Source: Mercurialis annua
Taxonomy: Eukaryota > Streptophyta > Magnoliopsida > Malpighiales > Euphorbiaceae
Length of the DNA stretch: 64,000 bases
Direction of reading: 5' to 3'
NCBI RefSeq assembly: GCF_937616625.2
Contig: NC_065575.1
Location: 31,433,001 to 31,497,000 of the forward strand
Made by a program: the position numbers and the translations under genes. A model generated the notes under the pieces. The model was not told where the DNA came from. It did not search any database and was given only the letters and a program-made list of their open reading frames with translations. Shown here piece after piece: positions 1 through 12,040 of this stretch. How positions within the stretch are numbered: the first letter of the stretch is position 1; each line of letters begins with the position of its first letter.

Positions 1-399
1 GCCAACAAGGAATTCTTTAATCTATCTCTTCTGCAAGTATTTCAGCATATTTGTTCTTACACAAAAGATTATTTCAGAAAGAAAACAGAAAATCTTTGAC
101 AATGTAATATTGATGTAAGAGGCACTTTGAACAATTGCTGAGCATAAAAATTACAATAAGCAACAGAAATCAATAGCAATGATAAAATAAAATAGATGGG
201 ACAAAAAGAAACCAATGACTTAAGGGTTGTTCTCCTCTCATTATACTGCAAAAAACGATATTTCCAACAATAGTGCAGATTTAATCCGGCATCACATGCT
301 AACGAGGTATCCTTCCGAACATCAATGAATCAAGCAAGTGAGCAATTGCAAGCATGCTTTATCTTAGAAAAGTATGAAACAACAAAAAGCATGACATAC

Positions 400-1008
400 C
401 GGGAATCATTTTAGAGGATTTTGCCAAGACCTGAGCGGGGTAGCTGATATATTTTAACGCCTCAATGCCCATCGCAGGGCCAATGGTATTGGTAATGCCT
501 GCACTCCAATATGTCCACCAAGGCGCACCGCCTGAACTACTTCTGGCCCAAATCTTAATCACTGTGTTGGAAACAAAACAAACAAACCAACAAAAGACTT
601 CAGCACCAACCTACATAACCATGTTAATGTAATCTCATCCAACTCACTTACTTATGTAAGACCAAACTAAGCAGATGACATTTTGTGCCAGATTTAGAAA
701 TGCCAGATGCTCAAATCTTTTCCCGTCCGGACCGAATCGTTTTGTTGACCTAAAATTATAAATTCATTCGACATTCAAATTTTATCAACCAATATCATGA
801 AAGTTCCACTCCAAACAGAATTGACCAGTTTAGGCTTAATTTAGCTTTACTAATTAAACTAATTTATTAATCATAAGTAAAATAAAATACACAGGTGCAC
901 TTACAGTGTTTCCTGGAGAACACCTTGATAAATGTAAGCCGACCAGATCCCGGCGACGCAAAACGCCAAAACTAGCACTCGCCGGATCCCGGCGCCGTGC
1001 GCTTCCAT
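400..1008 (-). CDS. UTR1/UTR3: UDP-glucose/UDP-galactose transporter (UTR1/UTR3 type), 5' three exons, partial
   Basis: This is the N-terminal part of a nucleotide-sugar transporter that, in the known family, moves UDP-glucose or UDP-galactose into the ER/Golgi lumen. Exons on the minus strand are 1008-905, 749-652 and 561-400, joined at GT-AG sites. The ATG at 1008 opens a protein starting MEAHGAGIRRVLVLAF, and the second exon carries STKRFGPDGKRFEHLAFLNL. The third carries the family signature GGAPWWTYWSAGITNT followed by ALKYISYPAQVLAKSSKMIP. The donor after base 400 is GTATGT, so 399-1 is the start of intron 3 and the remaining exons lie outside the window. I saw no further transporter exon in 1-399. 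The first exon is hydrophobic, consistent with the first membrane helix. The order of this gene, the PBL kinase and the IQD gene matches the Arabidopsis UTR3-PBL2-IQD28 and UTR1-PBL3-IQD29 segments. Identity is near certain; which paralogue it is cannot be decided here. Confidence 0.93.
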
Positions 1009-1332
1009 CCGCCGTTAATAATTACTCTGCAAATTAGTTTACAAATTTCCTGAAAGTGAAAAATGGAAGAAAGAAAATCACTGAAAATGAGAGAAAATTG
1101 GTTTCTTGCAACGGCCAAATTACGGAATTAATTTATTTTATTTTTATCGTTTTTGGTTATAAAGGAAGTTAGGAGAATGAGAGCGAAGAAACGTGGATAT
1201 GCCACGCGGATGTTTGCGATTGGATGAGTGAGTCTAACTCCCGTTTATCATTGGCCGTTGAAACTTCTGCTTATTTTCACTCACGGTCCCTATATTTGCT
1301 CAATGAAATCCGAAACCCCATTACTTTTATTT

Positions 1333-1722
1333 TTCGGATATTAAACACCCTAGATCATTGAACTTATCTGTTATTACTGAAAGGGTACTAAACTTTATTT
1401 TGTTACAAAAAGGTCGCTGAGTTATACCTTTTATTACAACGGGAGGTCACTATGACGGATTCGGTCAAATTTTGTTACAAAAAGGTCATTAAACTTATTG
1501 TGAATTACGAAAAGGTCACTGAGTTATATTTTTATTTGTAATTCCGGCTTGCCACATAAGCAAAAATGGTGCGTTTTAATGTCAAAACGGTGCGTTTTAT
1601 ACGAGTGACATTTCGTTATAACAAAATATGTAGTTTAGTGACTTTTTTGTAACAAAATGAAATTTAATACCTTTTCTGTGATAATAAATAAGTTTAGTGA
1701 CTTGGAGCGTTTAATATTCTTC
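1333..1722. mobile_element. Foldback (long inverted arm) MITE-like element
   Basis: The left arm begins near GATATTAAACACCC (about 1338) and runs through phrases such as GTTACAAAAAGGTC. The right arm, read on the other strand from about 1720, begins GAATATTAAACGCTCC and repeats the same phrases (TTTTGTTACAAAAAAGTC). The two arms pair over roughly 100 bases around a spacer of about 150 bases. No open reading frame of note lies inside. I could not see a clean target duplication, so the ends are approximate. Confidence 0.6.
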
Positions 1723-1729
1723 ATTTTCC

Positions 1730-2580
1730 TTAAGCTAAAGGTAAAGAAAAACCCTTCACCTTTTTTAAAAAGAGCACGTAATCTAATATCTTCTTGTTTT
1801 TTCTCCAACCCAAAAATGTAAGATAGTGTGAAAGATAACATGTGTAGAGAAAAATAATAATATAATTGGAGCAGTAAAAAGTAGGAAAAGGATAAATAAG
1901 TAAGAAGCTATAATTGATAAAGACTAAAATGAATAATCCTAAACCAGCTTGTACAAAACATATCATTAAAATGATATTAAACCACCTTGAAGTTCAATTA
2001 CAAACAATATCTTATGATTCTGAACGTAACAATATCTCACAAATACGACGCAGCCCATATTATTGCAAAACTACAACATAAAGTGTTCTTCTTCCATATT
2101 TCATCTTTTTTTTTACTGTTAATTCTGATTTCTTCCATTTTGAAATTAGAGAGAATGACTATGTCTATCAACTTTCATTTTCACACAAGTCACAACCTCA
2201 AGCAACAACAAGAAAAAGAAATGGCAAAGAAAAGATAGGACGCTGACGAATCTTTCCTACCGCCGCTGTTAAAATCATGTCGGGGAAAGAATGCAGTGAT
2301 TTTATCAAATGTTCTGTTTTTTGCTCTGTTGTGAATTTATTGTTTTTGTGTTGCCGCTTTGAATTTGAGGTCGGATTATCCATGTTTGTTCGGGCGATTT
2401 GTTTTTGTCCAGGCGGAGGATGTGATTGATTAGGTCATGTGGTGGAGAAATGAAATTTGACCCGATATTAATGGATATTGGTTTTTGTATTGATTTTTTT
2501 GGGAAGATGAAGCGATGGTGATGATTTCTGGCTAGAGGGATAATCAAGACGAAGAAGATGAAGAGTGGCGAGTTGAAAAT
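1730..2580. other. Intergenic DNA, no supported gene
   Basis: AT-rich sequence with only short unconvincing frames on both strands. Nothing in it matches a family I recognise. It leads into the degenerate AGTAAACT-type array at 2580. Confidence 0.5.
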
Positions 2581-3250
2581 TGGTTAATGATAGTAAACTG
2601 TTAGTAAACTAAATTATAATGGAAAATTGGCTATGTCGGCACTGGTTTTGTCGATCAATGGTGAAGGTGACTACGGCGGGTTTTTTGTTCCAAAAATTTA
2701 AGTTTAATTTCGTATTTTCTTTCTCAAGTTGAAGCATCAGCTCTTTTCAAGTTTAACTCTTACTTTTTTTTTGAATGGAAGAAGAAGGAAGATTTGAAGC
2801 AAAAGTAGTAGAGGTGCAAGTATGGTGAAACTTGCACTATTTTTTAATGGTTTTAAAATAATATTGTAGCCGTTAGTAAAACGATAGTAAAATGTTAGTA
2901 AACTAATTAATTTCGTTAGTAAATCATTTAGTAAACTGTTAATAAATTATTAGTAAATCTTTTTTTAAATAAATTGATAGTAAATTAATAGTAAACTTAT
3001 TTTTATTGTAAAATAAAAGTAATAAAGTTGAAACTAATTTAGTATACTTTCTATACTATTCTTGGTAAACTGATATTAGATTAAGTAGTAATTCATTTTA
3101 ACATTTTATGATTTAAAAATAAAAAAAATAGCAATTTGATTTTTAACTAAACTGATAGTAGACTATTAGTAGAATGATAGTGAACTTATAGTAGACGGAT
3201 GATTAGGAAATCGTTAGTAATCTGAAGTCGTATTTTTGCAAATGGAAAAA
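2580..3250 (+). repeat. Degenerate short tandem array of the AGTAAACTGTT type (copy 1)
   Basis: Units close to TAGTAAACTGT or TAGTAAACGAT recur with a spacing near 10-11 bases, most densely at 2860-3010 and 3140-3230. They are separated by AT-rich stretches. The unit drifts strongly and the array encodes no long frame. A much larger array of the same unit lies at 18.7-19.7 kb, so this is a dispersed repeat family and not a local slip. Confidence 0.65.
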
Positions 3251-3329
3251 GTATTTTAGTAAAAACATTTGGTCAAACTGCAAATTTCAACTAATTCCGG
3301 TTAAAAGGTATTTTTGAGAATAAGTAGGT

Positions 3330-3688
3330 GTTTGATAGGTATTTGTCTAAAAATCTCTAGAATAAATCACATTTTTCCTACTATCTAGATTAGTATGAAT
3401 TATGATTCCTTTTGGAATTACGTATCCTAACTCTTACGAATCCATTTAGATTGACGTACCCCAACCCTTACAAATCTAGTGCGACTTGTGTAATATATTG
3501 GACACTACAGATTGTTCCGATTGAAATATCCTTTGTTTCTCCGAGAAAAGACAATCTATTTCCCTACCCGATAAGTAACGAGCATGGACTAAACATAACT
3601 GGATTTGATTAGTGTTGTGATATAAAATAAGCAAAGGAACCAATAATATTCCACATATAAAATAAGCAAAGGAACCGGAAATATCTTT
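3330..3688. other. Intergenic DNA with a short direct repeat
   Basis: No gene seen. A block reading ATATAAAATAAGCAAAGGAA occurs twice, at about 3619 and 3654 (35 bases apart), just before the LTR-like start at 3689. Confidence 0.5.
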
Positions 3689-4915
3689 TGTCACGACCTG
3701 AATTCACCCTAAACAAAGTCACGACCGGCGCTAGGGAACTGAAATGGTTGTTCCGAAACCTGTAGCAAACCTAGAACCTCTAGAATTTTTTTGCAAATAT
3801 TATTACTGGATCGTACCTCGCGTGCGATCCATTTCCAGAAATTACCATTAAAATCTTTTTTTGTTTTACGTAAACACCTTTCTGAAATATACATATAAGT
3901 GAAATACGTTTTCAGAAGTACTGTGTAATAATCTAAATTTTTCAAGGTATTACGTATAGTACCACGAGGCATAATTGTGAAAATTAAGATCGAGAATATC
4001 AGATTAAGATGGAATAATAAAGATTTAGATCGAAGCGAGTCTATCAAAACTATCGTAAAATAATAATTTAAATGAGAAGTTTAAGCGGGATTAAAAGAAA
4101 TGAATTAAAATAAAATAAATAAATTGAAAAGTCCGAGATAATAATTTTCAGACCAAGGTCCGTGAAATATTATTAAAAAATCATTGTCAAAGTATTGTAA
4201 ATTTACGAAATCGGTATAATATCAAGCACGACAATTAATTAATAATTTAAGTTAAAGTACAATTTAGTTCCTTGAGTTAAAGTGGAATTTTGGCCAAATA
4301 ATGACATCATCAACTTGTTAAGGAAGGGATTGATATTTGATATTTTCATTTGTTTTGCTTAAGAAAGTAAAAGAAACTTCAAAGCTCCATTTTTCTCCAA
4401 GGGTGGCCGAACCCTTCATTCTCCATGCTAGGGTCATTGTTTCTTCATAAAACTTGAAGATTTTGGAGGCAAAACAATCATGGATCAAAGGACAACAAAG
4501 GTAAGCTATTAATTTGTAATTTTCATGGGTTAATTTGAAGGAATTTGAAACGAAAAGGTTAGGGTTTTGAGCTAAGATATTAACAGTAAGTGTTTGATGA
4601 TCAATTTGGATTTAAGCGGTTAAAGCCTCCCATAGACTGATACATTTTTGATAGGTCTCCTGAATTACGAGTACAGACGACCGAGGTACTGAGCTGTGAG
4701 TGATACTGCTCCGCATAAGACGTTCCGGACGTTGGAGTGTAATGCAAGAGCGTGAGATCAGCTATAAGTATCGGAGCTGGATAAGAACTCCTAGAGAGTA
4801 GGTGAGATGAGAAGATTCTAATGCAATGATTGATAAGGCGCAAGCCGTGCGATTTAGGTCCATGGCAACCGTTTTTAAAAATAGTTCTGAAAATGTTTTT
4901 ATTTTTCAAAAATAG
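3689..4915 (+). mobile_element. LTR-like retrotransposon fragment
   Basis: It starts with TGTCACGACC and contains a CACGACCGGCGCTAGGG block typical of plant Ty3-type LTR ends. About 45 bases at this start match, as reverse complement, the last 45 bases of the unit ending at 44362 (CCTAGCGCCGGTC). Further in there is a transcript-like stretch with a splice-donor-like AAGGTAAGC near 4500. No gag or pol coding was seen. The right boundary is approximate: at about 4915 the sequence changes to a different LTR-like family. Assignment to Ty3 is inferred from general resemblance. Confidence 0.5.
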
Positions 4916-7775
4916 TTGTTTTTAATCCCACTGGAGTCGCCACTGTGATCGGAGCGGGGTTCGGAGGCCACTCGCCCAAGGTTTATGGCTGACTTCTCGA
5001 TCTGGATATGGTTTGAAAAATGGAGTCGCCACCTAGTTCAACTAGGAAATGCCTTTTAACCGACTAGGTAACCTTACTTGCTTATGGATAAGAATATCGT
5101 TTATCGGACTAAAGACTAGGGTTCGTGGACCTCCCCGAGACTCATGTGCTTGGCTTATCTGTTACGACTTTATTTACTAGACATATTCGTTATAATCTCA
5201 TCTCGACAGTATATGCAGTTCATAGGAAATGAAAGCTGGAAATAAATAGGTATGAAACCGATAAACACGTTGGACGCGCATATTACTTTATCTGGACTGA
5301 ACATGTAAAGCAAGTAGCAGTTACTCATAAGCATACATCTAACCTTATAGGCTTCTAGCAAGTAGCAAAGTTTGGCTAGTCTGGATCAATTACATGCTCA
5401 AAGCCTAAAACCGGATGTTTAAGTGAGATTGATTTTAGTAGGTGATCTTCAATAACCTATACAACCGTTACTACTTTTTCGTGGTAGTCCTAAGAAGTCT
5501 AAGTGACTGGCTGGAATTCTATTATTTGGCTAATTTATGTGATTAGTCCTTTAACCGGTTAATTGATATGCTTTCTTGGAAAGCGGTAAACATTGCAAAC
5601 TCGCCGAATCAGTTGGGATACATGTAAGGTTAGAAATACTTTTAAAGGCCTAATTATTTAAAAAAAACACACTTTGTTATATTTTTTTTCGTTTATACTC
5701 TGACCTAGGAAAAAGTTCATTTGCACCCTATTTTTTATTTTTTATTTTCTCCTCTACCCTAAAACATTAAATCGAACTTTTTTTATTTAGAAAAAAGTTT
5801 AAATTAGTCCTTCAATTTGTAACTTATATTATAATTAGATTTTAATGTTATTAATAGTACAAAAATAATTTCTTCTTTAAAAAATTAAACTTATGATATA
5901 ATTATTTAATTTATATTAATCAATAACATTTTAAATACAAAACCGTAAAAATATACAATTTTTTTTAAATCTAGGGTAGAGACGAAAATGAAAAATAAAA
6001 ATTAGGGTACAAATGAACTTTTTTATAGGTCGGGGTATAAACGAAAAAAATATTACAAGGTAGGTTTTTTAAGTAATTAGGCCTACTTTTAAACCTCGTC
6101 GACTTTTTGAGTGTCTAGAACTTGCACGTGTTTGAACATCAGTGAGGTCAGAATTGGCTCTCGGTCAGAACACGGAAGTTGTCCGTCTCGTCGATTTGGT
6201 TCATTCGGTTCAAACCATGGTTGATTCCCTAGAATCTGCTCTGTAAGATGCTGGGTTTGCGGGCCTTTTGCTCGTGGACCCGGATTATACTTTATGGTGC
6301 ATCAGTGGACTTCGGGGTCTGTTTTACATCGGGTCTGACTCGTTACAATACAAAAAATTAAAGTACATTAAATTTCCTTCGTCTGGGTTCAAACCGAGCC
6401 TAATTCAGAGCTCGTATGAGTCCGAAAACACGTCTTAAAGTTTGGATCAAAGTCTGGAAGATCTGGGAAGCAGGTTCTGGGGATCTAGGTGCGATGAACA
6501 CGGCGCCGACATGTTATAGTGGCGGTGCCGCCGCCGCCACCTAGTTTTGGCATCACCACCGGTTATAGAGGCGGCGGCGGTGCGGGCAGCAGGTTCGGGG
6601 TTTCTTTTTTTTTAGTCCATTCTCACTTATTCCAGCTCCGTTTTTTGTGCAAAAGTAATCAAAATGCATAAAATCGAAAAGGGAATTCAAATATGACATT
6701 TATAAATTTTCTAAACGTGATTTGAGCATTAAAATAAGAATTTACAGCAGCTATTTTAAGTTGTTTTTCATGGCAAAATACACTAAAAACACTTAGAAAC
6801 ATGCATTCTAATGTTTCCAATTGATTATTTTTGGGTTTGATTATAAAAACAGCTAATTAACAGTGATTAACATGTTCATTCATCGAATTCATAGCAATTT
6901 GACAATATTGCAATTTAGCTAAATATGACAATTTTATGGCAAAAAGACAAAATAGATTAAACATACAACCTAATTTGATCATGGCATACAAAAATTAAGA
7001 GGATAAAATAGAGGGTCCTCGGAATTACCGTCCTTAATCCTTAGCTCATTTGTTGGAAAAGTGGATGCGGAATCGAGCTTCGAGTCTGTATAGGATGCAT
7101 TCTTGGAGAATTAAAGCGTAATTAGGTGTTTTAGGGACTAGATTGAAGTGCGATTTGTGTGTGGTGTGTGTAGTTCGGCCAACTAGGGTTTTTTAGGGGG
7201 AGGGATCGAATTTATTAAGATAGGGTTTATGTGTTTCTGGTCCGACCATTGACTCAGCTAAGTTAAGGCTGATTATATAGTGGTGATTAGGGTTTAAGGT
7301 TAGCTAGAATCTTCTAGATTTTAAATTGTTTAAGTGATAAGCCTTTAGGTATTATGATTAGCTAAAAACACTTATTATTTTATTAAATTCAGATTTAAAC
7401 TTGATAGTTAAGTAAAAAGTTGCTAAAAGTGAGTTTTGGTGCGTGAAAATGTCAAAAAAAATACTACTAAGACCCTATAGGTTTAGTTATGGTCAATTTC
7501 AGTCTGTCAAAGTTGCCAATTAGCTCATAAACTTTTAAGATATTGCAATTAGTCCAATTTCTAGACTTAAACTACAATCTCTTTGGATTTTTGTAGGCTA
7601 TTTGCGGCTAATTACTTTTTGATCCTCCAAGTTTACAGCTATGCTCTGATTTCCCTCGCTTGAATTCCAACATGCAAATCGATAGCTCGTCACCCGAACA
7701 GATTTCTCTAGAAATCATCATTGGACGCTTCAGTCCCTTGTCACTTTTTACTAGTCTGAAAAATAGGTGTCTATA
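4915..7775 (+). mobile_element. Second LTR-like/untranslated retrotransposon fragment, interrupted by a foldback element
   Basis: It opens with a GGAGTCGCCAC motif (repeated near 5022, AATGGAGTCGCCACC), which recurs in non-coding parts of plant Ty3 retroelements. It ends with AAAATAGGTGTCTATAATTA, resembling an LTR 3' end. The last part, about 7265-7775, is matched by 29610-30113 elsewhere in the window. A complete foldback element (5647-6083) sits inside it with a perfect 10-base target duplication. A GC-rich hairpin-prone stretch lies at 6500-6600. No retroelement protein is encoded. The family is inferred, not proven. Confidence 0.45.
5647..6083. mobile_element. Foldback MITE, MULE-type, with perfect 10-bp target duplication
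   Basis: The element is 437 bases, beginning GGCCTAATTA and ending TAATTAGGCC. Its arms match over about 120 bases (for example TTCGTTTATACTCTGACCTA on the left against TTCGTTTATACCCCGACCTA on the right). It is flanked by TACTTTTAAA at 5637-5646 and 6084-6093. Duplications of 9-10 bases are the hallmark of Mutator-like transposition. It has no coding capacity, so it must have moved with enzymes supplied elsewhere. Confidence 0.9.
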
Positions 7776-8023
7776 ATTACCCTAATCTAAAAATTAACAA
7801 AAACTCAGGAAACTTCAAAAACTCAAAACTTACACTATGTTTGGATTGAGGGTTGAGGAAGGTTAATAAAGATTGACAGGGATTGGAAAATTTCAACCCC
7901 TGTTTGGAAAATTTCTTTTAAAAATTTTGGAGGGTTGAAAAATATTCCCTAACCCCCCCTCAACCATCATATGCCAACCGCCCAAATTAGAATGTTAGAT
8001 TATTTTCAACTAATGTTTTTTAG
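7776..8023. other. Short spacer between LTR-like fragment and MULE
   Basis: AT-rich with a CCCCCC run near 7955. No gene or clear element ends are visible. Confidence 0.4.
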
Positions 8024-10123
8024 TTTTTGACAGATTTGTGCCCACGGGGCTTTTGAAATTCCAAATTTATGCCTGTTTTGAAAATATTTCAAATTTAGTG
8101 CATGGGCCATGCAATCCGCAATCTAAGATTGTGGAATGCCTTAATTACTTCATTTTGGAGAAATTAAGGAAGTTAAGTAATATTACTTTCTCTCCCCCAT
8201 TATTGGGGAGACAGATTTCTATCTCCCCAATGATTGGAAAGAGAGACAATGATTGGGAAATTTGCCCAATCATTTGTTAATAATTGTTTTTTTATAGTTA
8301 ATAAAATCTAAGCGTTTTTATTATTTAGCATGTTTAAATGTTTTCCGTTTTCACTAGTATATACAAACATTACGAAATGCATAAACAATTTGAAACTATA
8401 AACAATATAAAAATAATAAGAAATAGTAAATAGATTGAAGTTGGAATACAAAGTTTGCAGTGTCTTAATAAACAAACAATAAAATCATAAAAAATTTCGA
8501 TATCTAGTGTTCTCTTCCAAGTTAGTCCTCAGATCGTAGCCCTGATCCTGTCGGCGACACCGCATGCTAGCAATCAGCGTGCGGTATTGTCTGTCACCTG
8601 GTCAGTCAGCTAGCGGGCCCTCGCTCTCTTCATCGCCATCCTGGGATGGCTCCTCAACATTTGTAGCTGGTGCAGTATGTTTCCCTCCTGTGACTCTAGA
8701 AGAAGGCTGAAGGACGGACTTGTGAACTCCATACCTCTCGAATGTAACTCACCGAAAAGCCCCCCCCCCCCCCCCCCCCCGCCCCACAGACATGAACTGT
8801 TCAATAAAGACTTTGATGGCGAAAAATATAGCTGCGACAGATCCGGAGCCGGGGGTGGAAGAAGAGGGTCGTGAATGTGACGCTGACGCATAACCATGCC
8901 AAGGTAAGATGGGCCGGTAACCCTGAGCAGAGGGAGTAGAAGGATGACCGAATCCACATGTGGAAGCTGGAACCGTGTATTGACACTGAAATCCTCTTCA
9001 TCCTCTACCTCTTTCTCGCACCCCTAAAAATCATCTTCTTCATCTTCATCACTAAGTTTATCCGACCCACATGATTCACGTAGAACCAACTTATCTAGAG
9101 AAATGTCGTTACAAACAATAGTGCGGTACTCCACGTAAAATTCCAAAATATCAAGGCCTCAGTACCACATCGCCTCTCCTAGAATTGCAAATATGTGCTC
9201 GTTGTTTTCCACTGAGTATAACGAGTATGAGATTGTACGACCACTTTCAATTTTTGGAAGCCAAAAGTAGATTTTTGTAATCTCCACTTCCGAGTCCGTA
9301 GCGACTGCTCTTATACATATATTCTTCAATTCTTCATAATTTTTTTCTCTCGCTAAGCGGCAAATCCACTCGACGGCCGCCCTGAATTCTACTCCAGCCG
9401 GAGAGCTTACCATGCAGCCATCGCACCATATCAGAAACGATAGGTTTACAGTCGCCATTGCTACAGATTTCATCAAAATAAACATACATTCAGTTATTCC
9501 AATTTGTATCATTTTTCTAATTCAAATTATATAATATTTTAAGTCTACTAATTTTAACAATTTTTCGTAAACCTAATTTTTAACAATTTTTATTATGTTT
9601 TTTGACAACGTCCGACAAATTTAGTGTGTCTCTAAATTAGGATTTGTCAATAAACTACAATAACACCTAGTATTTTATTAAAATCAAGATTATTAATAAA
9701 TATTTAAAGTTATTACCCTAATATTTTTCTAATAACATAATTATTTAACGTAATAATTAAAAAAAATTGAACTCACCTCTTGTATTCCTCGAATAATAGC
9801 GCCTAAAAAAATTATTCCTGCTCCGCAATAATATTACCGCTCTAAAACAACTCTCAAAATACTAATTTTACTATAATTTGTAGAAGTGGTAAATGAGGGA
9901 AATGAATCCCCCCCCCCCCCCATTTATAGACAGCAATCTTTAATCTAAGATTGCAGATTTCTGTATTTGGTCAGATTTCTTGCCAATGGCAGAGAATCTG
10001 AGGTGCAATCCGCGATCTTGGATCGCAGATTGTGTGGTCCCAGGCACAAAATTCGAATCTTTTTTTAAAATAGGCACAAATGTGGAATTTTCCAAGCCCT
10101 GTAGGCACAAATCTATCAAAAAT
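8024..10123 (-). mobile_element. Deletion-derivative Mutator-like element (MULE)
   Basis: The ends form inverted arms of about 100 bases: TTTTTGACAGATTTGTGCCC at the left and, on the other strand, TTTTTGATAGATTTGTGCCT at the right. Both arms continue through CAATCCGC/CAATCTGC-type blocks. Inside on the minus strand, 9512-9159 encodes a MuDR-like N-terminal segment with an INYEELKN-like motif (KNYEELKNICIRA) and KIYFWLPKIESGRTISYSLY. A C-terminal acidic tail (VEEPSQDGDEESEGPLAD) is readable near 8660-8595. The catalytic core between them is missing, which makes this a non-autonomous derivative. Runs of C (21 at 8760-8780, 12 near 9910) interrupt it. A half copy lies at 28884-29590. No flanking duplication was found. 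Confidence 0.72.
9159..9512 (-). pseudogene. MuDR-like transposase N-terminal fragment
   Basis: The frame of 117 residues contains LSFLIWCDGCMVSSPAGVEF followed by EKNYEELKNICIRA and KIYFWLPKIESGRT. This is the layout of the plant MuDR N-terminal region (a short beta-rich start, then xYxELxxxI, then a hydrophobic strand ending in a polar turn). Upstream of it lies a MULE arm. The DDE core and SWIM zinc finger expected downstream are absent, so the product would not be an active transposase. The family assignment rests on motif resemblance alone. Confidence 0.55.
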
Positions 10124-11080
10124 ATAGAAGGGTCAAACATAACCCTTACCTTCATTTACCGTCTCTTATTTTATTTTATTTTAAAAATTCATATGTTACT
10201 TTACTCTCTTCTCTCCCGAACAAAGCCTTAGAGTAATCAAAAATTAACAAAAAAACTAACACACATCATTGCAACCTTGCCGTGGTGTAAAACGACATCA
10301 GATTAGATCTAGTCTTAAAACAACTTCACATCGTGAATGCTTTCGTGGCAAAGCTGGTGAACTAGAGAGAGGCATTTAGTGGTTATTGTGGATTTGCATA
10401 CGGAGGAAAATGTTAGAGTAGGTTAGTGGCGGCGCACAAAGGCACGTTGAAAGAGAAGCCTTCGCCAGAGAGAATGAAATGACTGAGGGAAAGGACGACA
10501 GATTCGATGGTGTATATGACATAGTTTAGTGGTGATAGAGAGATTAGAGAGGGACAAAGATTTTGAGGAGGAGGCATGTGAACAGTAGTTGAGGTAAGAT
10601 TTGGAATCCAAAAAATTCTTAAGTGATAGAGAAGAAGAGGTTAAGGTATTAAGGATATTTATGTATTTTGTTAGGGGTATTTAGGTATTTTATGGTTTTT
10701 TTGATGATGTGTCATTTGAGGTGGACGAGATTAATTACACGTCAGCGCTGAGTGGACGAAGTTATTGTTTTTTTTTTATAAAATCTTACATGCTGGTGAT
10801 GAGGTTGACAGCCATTGACGGACATCGTGGCATTTTAGGTTCGCGAGTTCCGTTGTGAATTTTTTTTATATTATTAAAGACCTCCATCGAAGAAAAAAAA
10901 GTTTGTGAGAATCCAAATTCAAAATCGAGGCAGGGGTCCAATCAATACATTTAGACTTTTTTTTTTAATTTTTTAATTGAATTTATATCCTCCTTCATAT
11001 TCTAACTTAAGGTGGTTTATATAAAATTCAGGTTTTAAGGGCATTTAGAATTAAAAATTACTTTTTTGTAATAGTATGAG
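10124..11080. other. Intergenic DNA, no supported gene
   Basis: Moderately AT-rich with short frames only. I could not assign it to a gene or element. Confidence 0.45.
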
Positions 11081-11089
11081 TGAATGTCC

Positions 11090-11845
11090 AAGGAAATTTT
11101 GATCGGTTTCGAGCGCAGGAGACGGTGATTCTCAGCTTGTAGCCGGAAATCATCGTCTCTTAGCTCGTTTCTTGTTTTGTTTTCCTTGTTTTTTGAATAA
11201 ATTGCTCCATTCTTGAGAGTTTTGTGTGATTTTCATGTGTTTTGTTCGATATACAGTCTGTATTTTCTAGATCCTTGGATCGTTCAAGATTTTTCAGCGT
11301 TTGTTCAAGCTTCAGATTCAAATTCTTGAAGATTCAAGCTTTTTTTATCGTTTGAGGTATATTAGTAACGGATCTGAAGGTGCAATTGGTGTCAGGGAAT
11401 TCTCAACACTTGAATTCTTCCTGGATATTTAACACCTACAAGATTTGTGTCTTTAAATTTCTGTTGTTGTTTCGTTTCTTTTCGTGGATCAGTTATAGCG
11501 TTTCAGTTTTTTTTTTTTTTTAATTTGATCTACGTTGTACTTTCACGATTTAGGTTGTAATCCGTTTATTGACTTAATATATTATCCTTTGAAAAAAATA
11601 GTTTCAATATTATTGAATCGAAAAGAAAAAAAAAGATTATTGAGTTTTTTATAATTGTTATTTTGATAATTTTGGGTGGCAATTGAAAACTCTGCAAGTG
11701 AAAATGCTCATTACACTAACAAACCAGTTGGCGACATTCCAAAATCTTTTGCTTGTTTTTGTTCGTAGGATATTGTATAATGTAGCGGTTTACATGATTT
11801 TGGTTTTCTTCTATAAAAGTTTCATTCATCAAAAAAAAAGTTATA
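11090..11845 (+). mobile_element. Possible retroposon (LINE-like 5' region joined to a poly-A 3' tail)
   Basis: The stretch begins with mixed-composition, transcript-like sequence (GAGCGCAGGAGACGGTG) and ends in TTTCATTCATCAAAAAAAAA at about 11825-11840, like the 3' tail of a plant LINE. No reverse transcriptase is encoded between, so an internal deletion or a non-LINE origin is possible. No target duplication was seen. Low confidence. Confidence 0.25.
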
Positions 11846-12040
11846 ACTATAATCGGTTTGAACAATCAGTGAGAACTAAATTGTGTTAGAACAAAACACT
11901 AGGTTAAACCATATTATAATTACAAATGACTAGAGGTAGACGACCCCCAGACTAATGCTGCATATTTTCAGAATACAGGTAATGATAATCGATATTCGTG
12001 GGAATCAAAAATTTGCAATCAAATTTGATATTACAGCTAC

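Noticed and set aside
69..251. Short minus-strand frame inside the UTR intron
   Set aside because: It lies in intron 3 of the transporter gene and does not match the next transporter exon.
8610..8957. 115-residue frame with a poly-glycine run
   Set aside because: It reads through the C homopolymer of a deleted MULE; the frame is accidental across that run.
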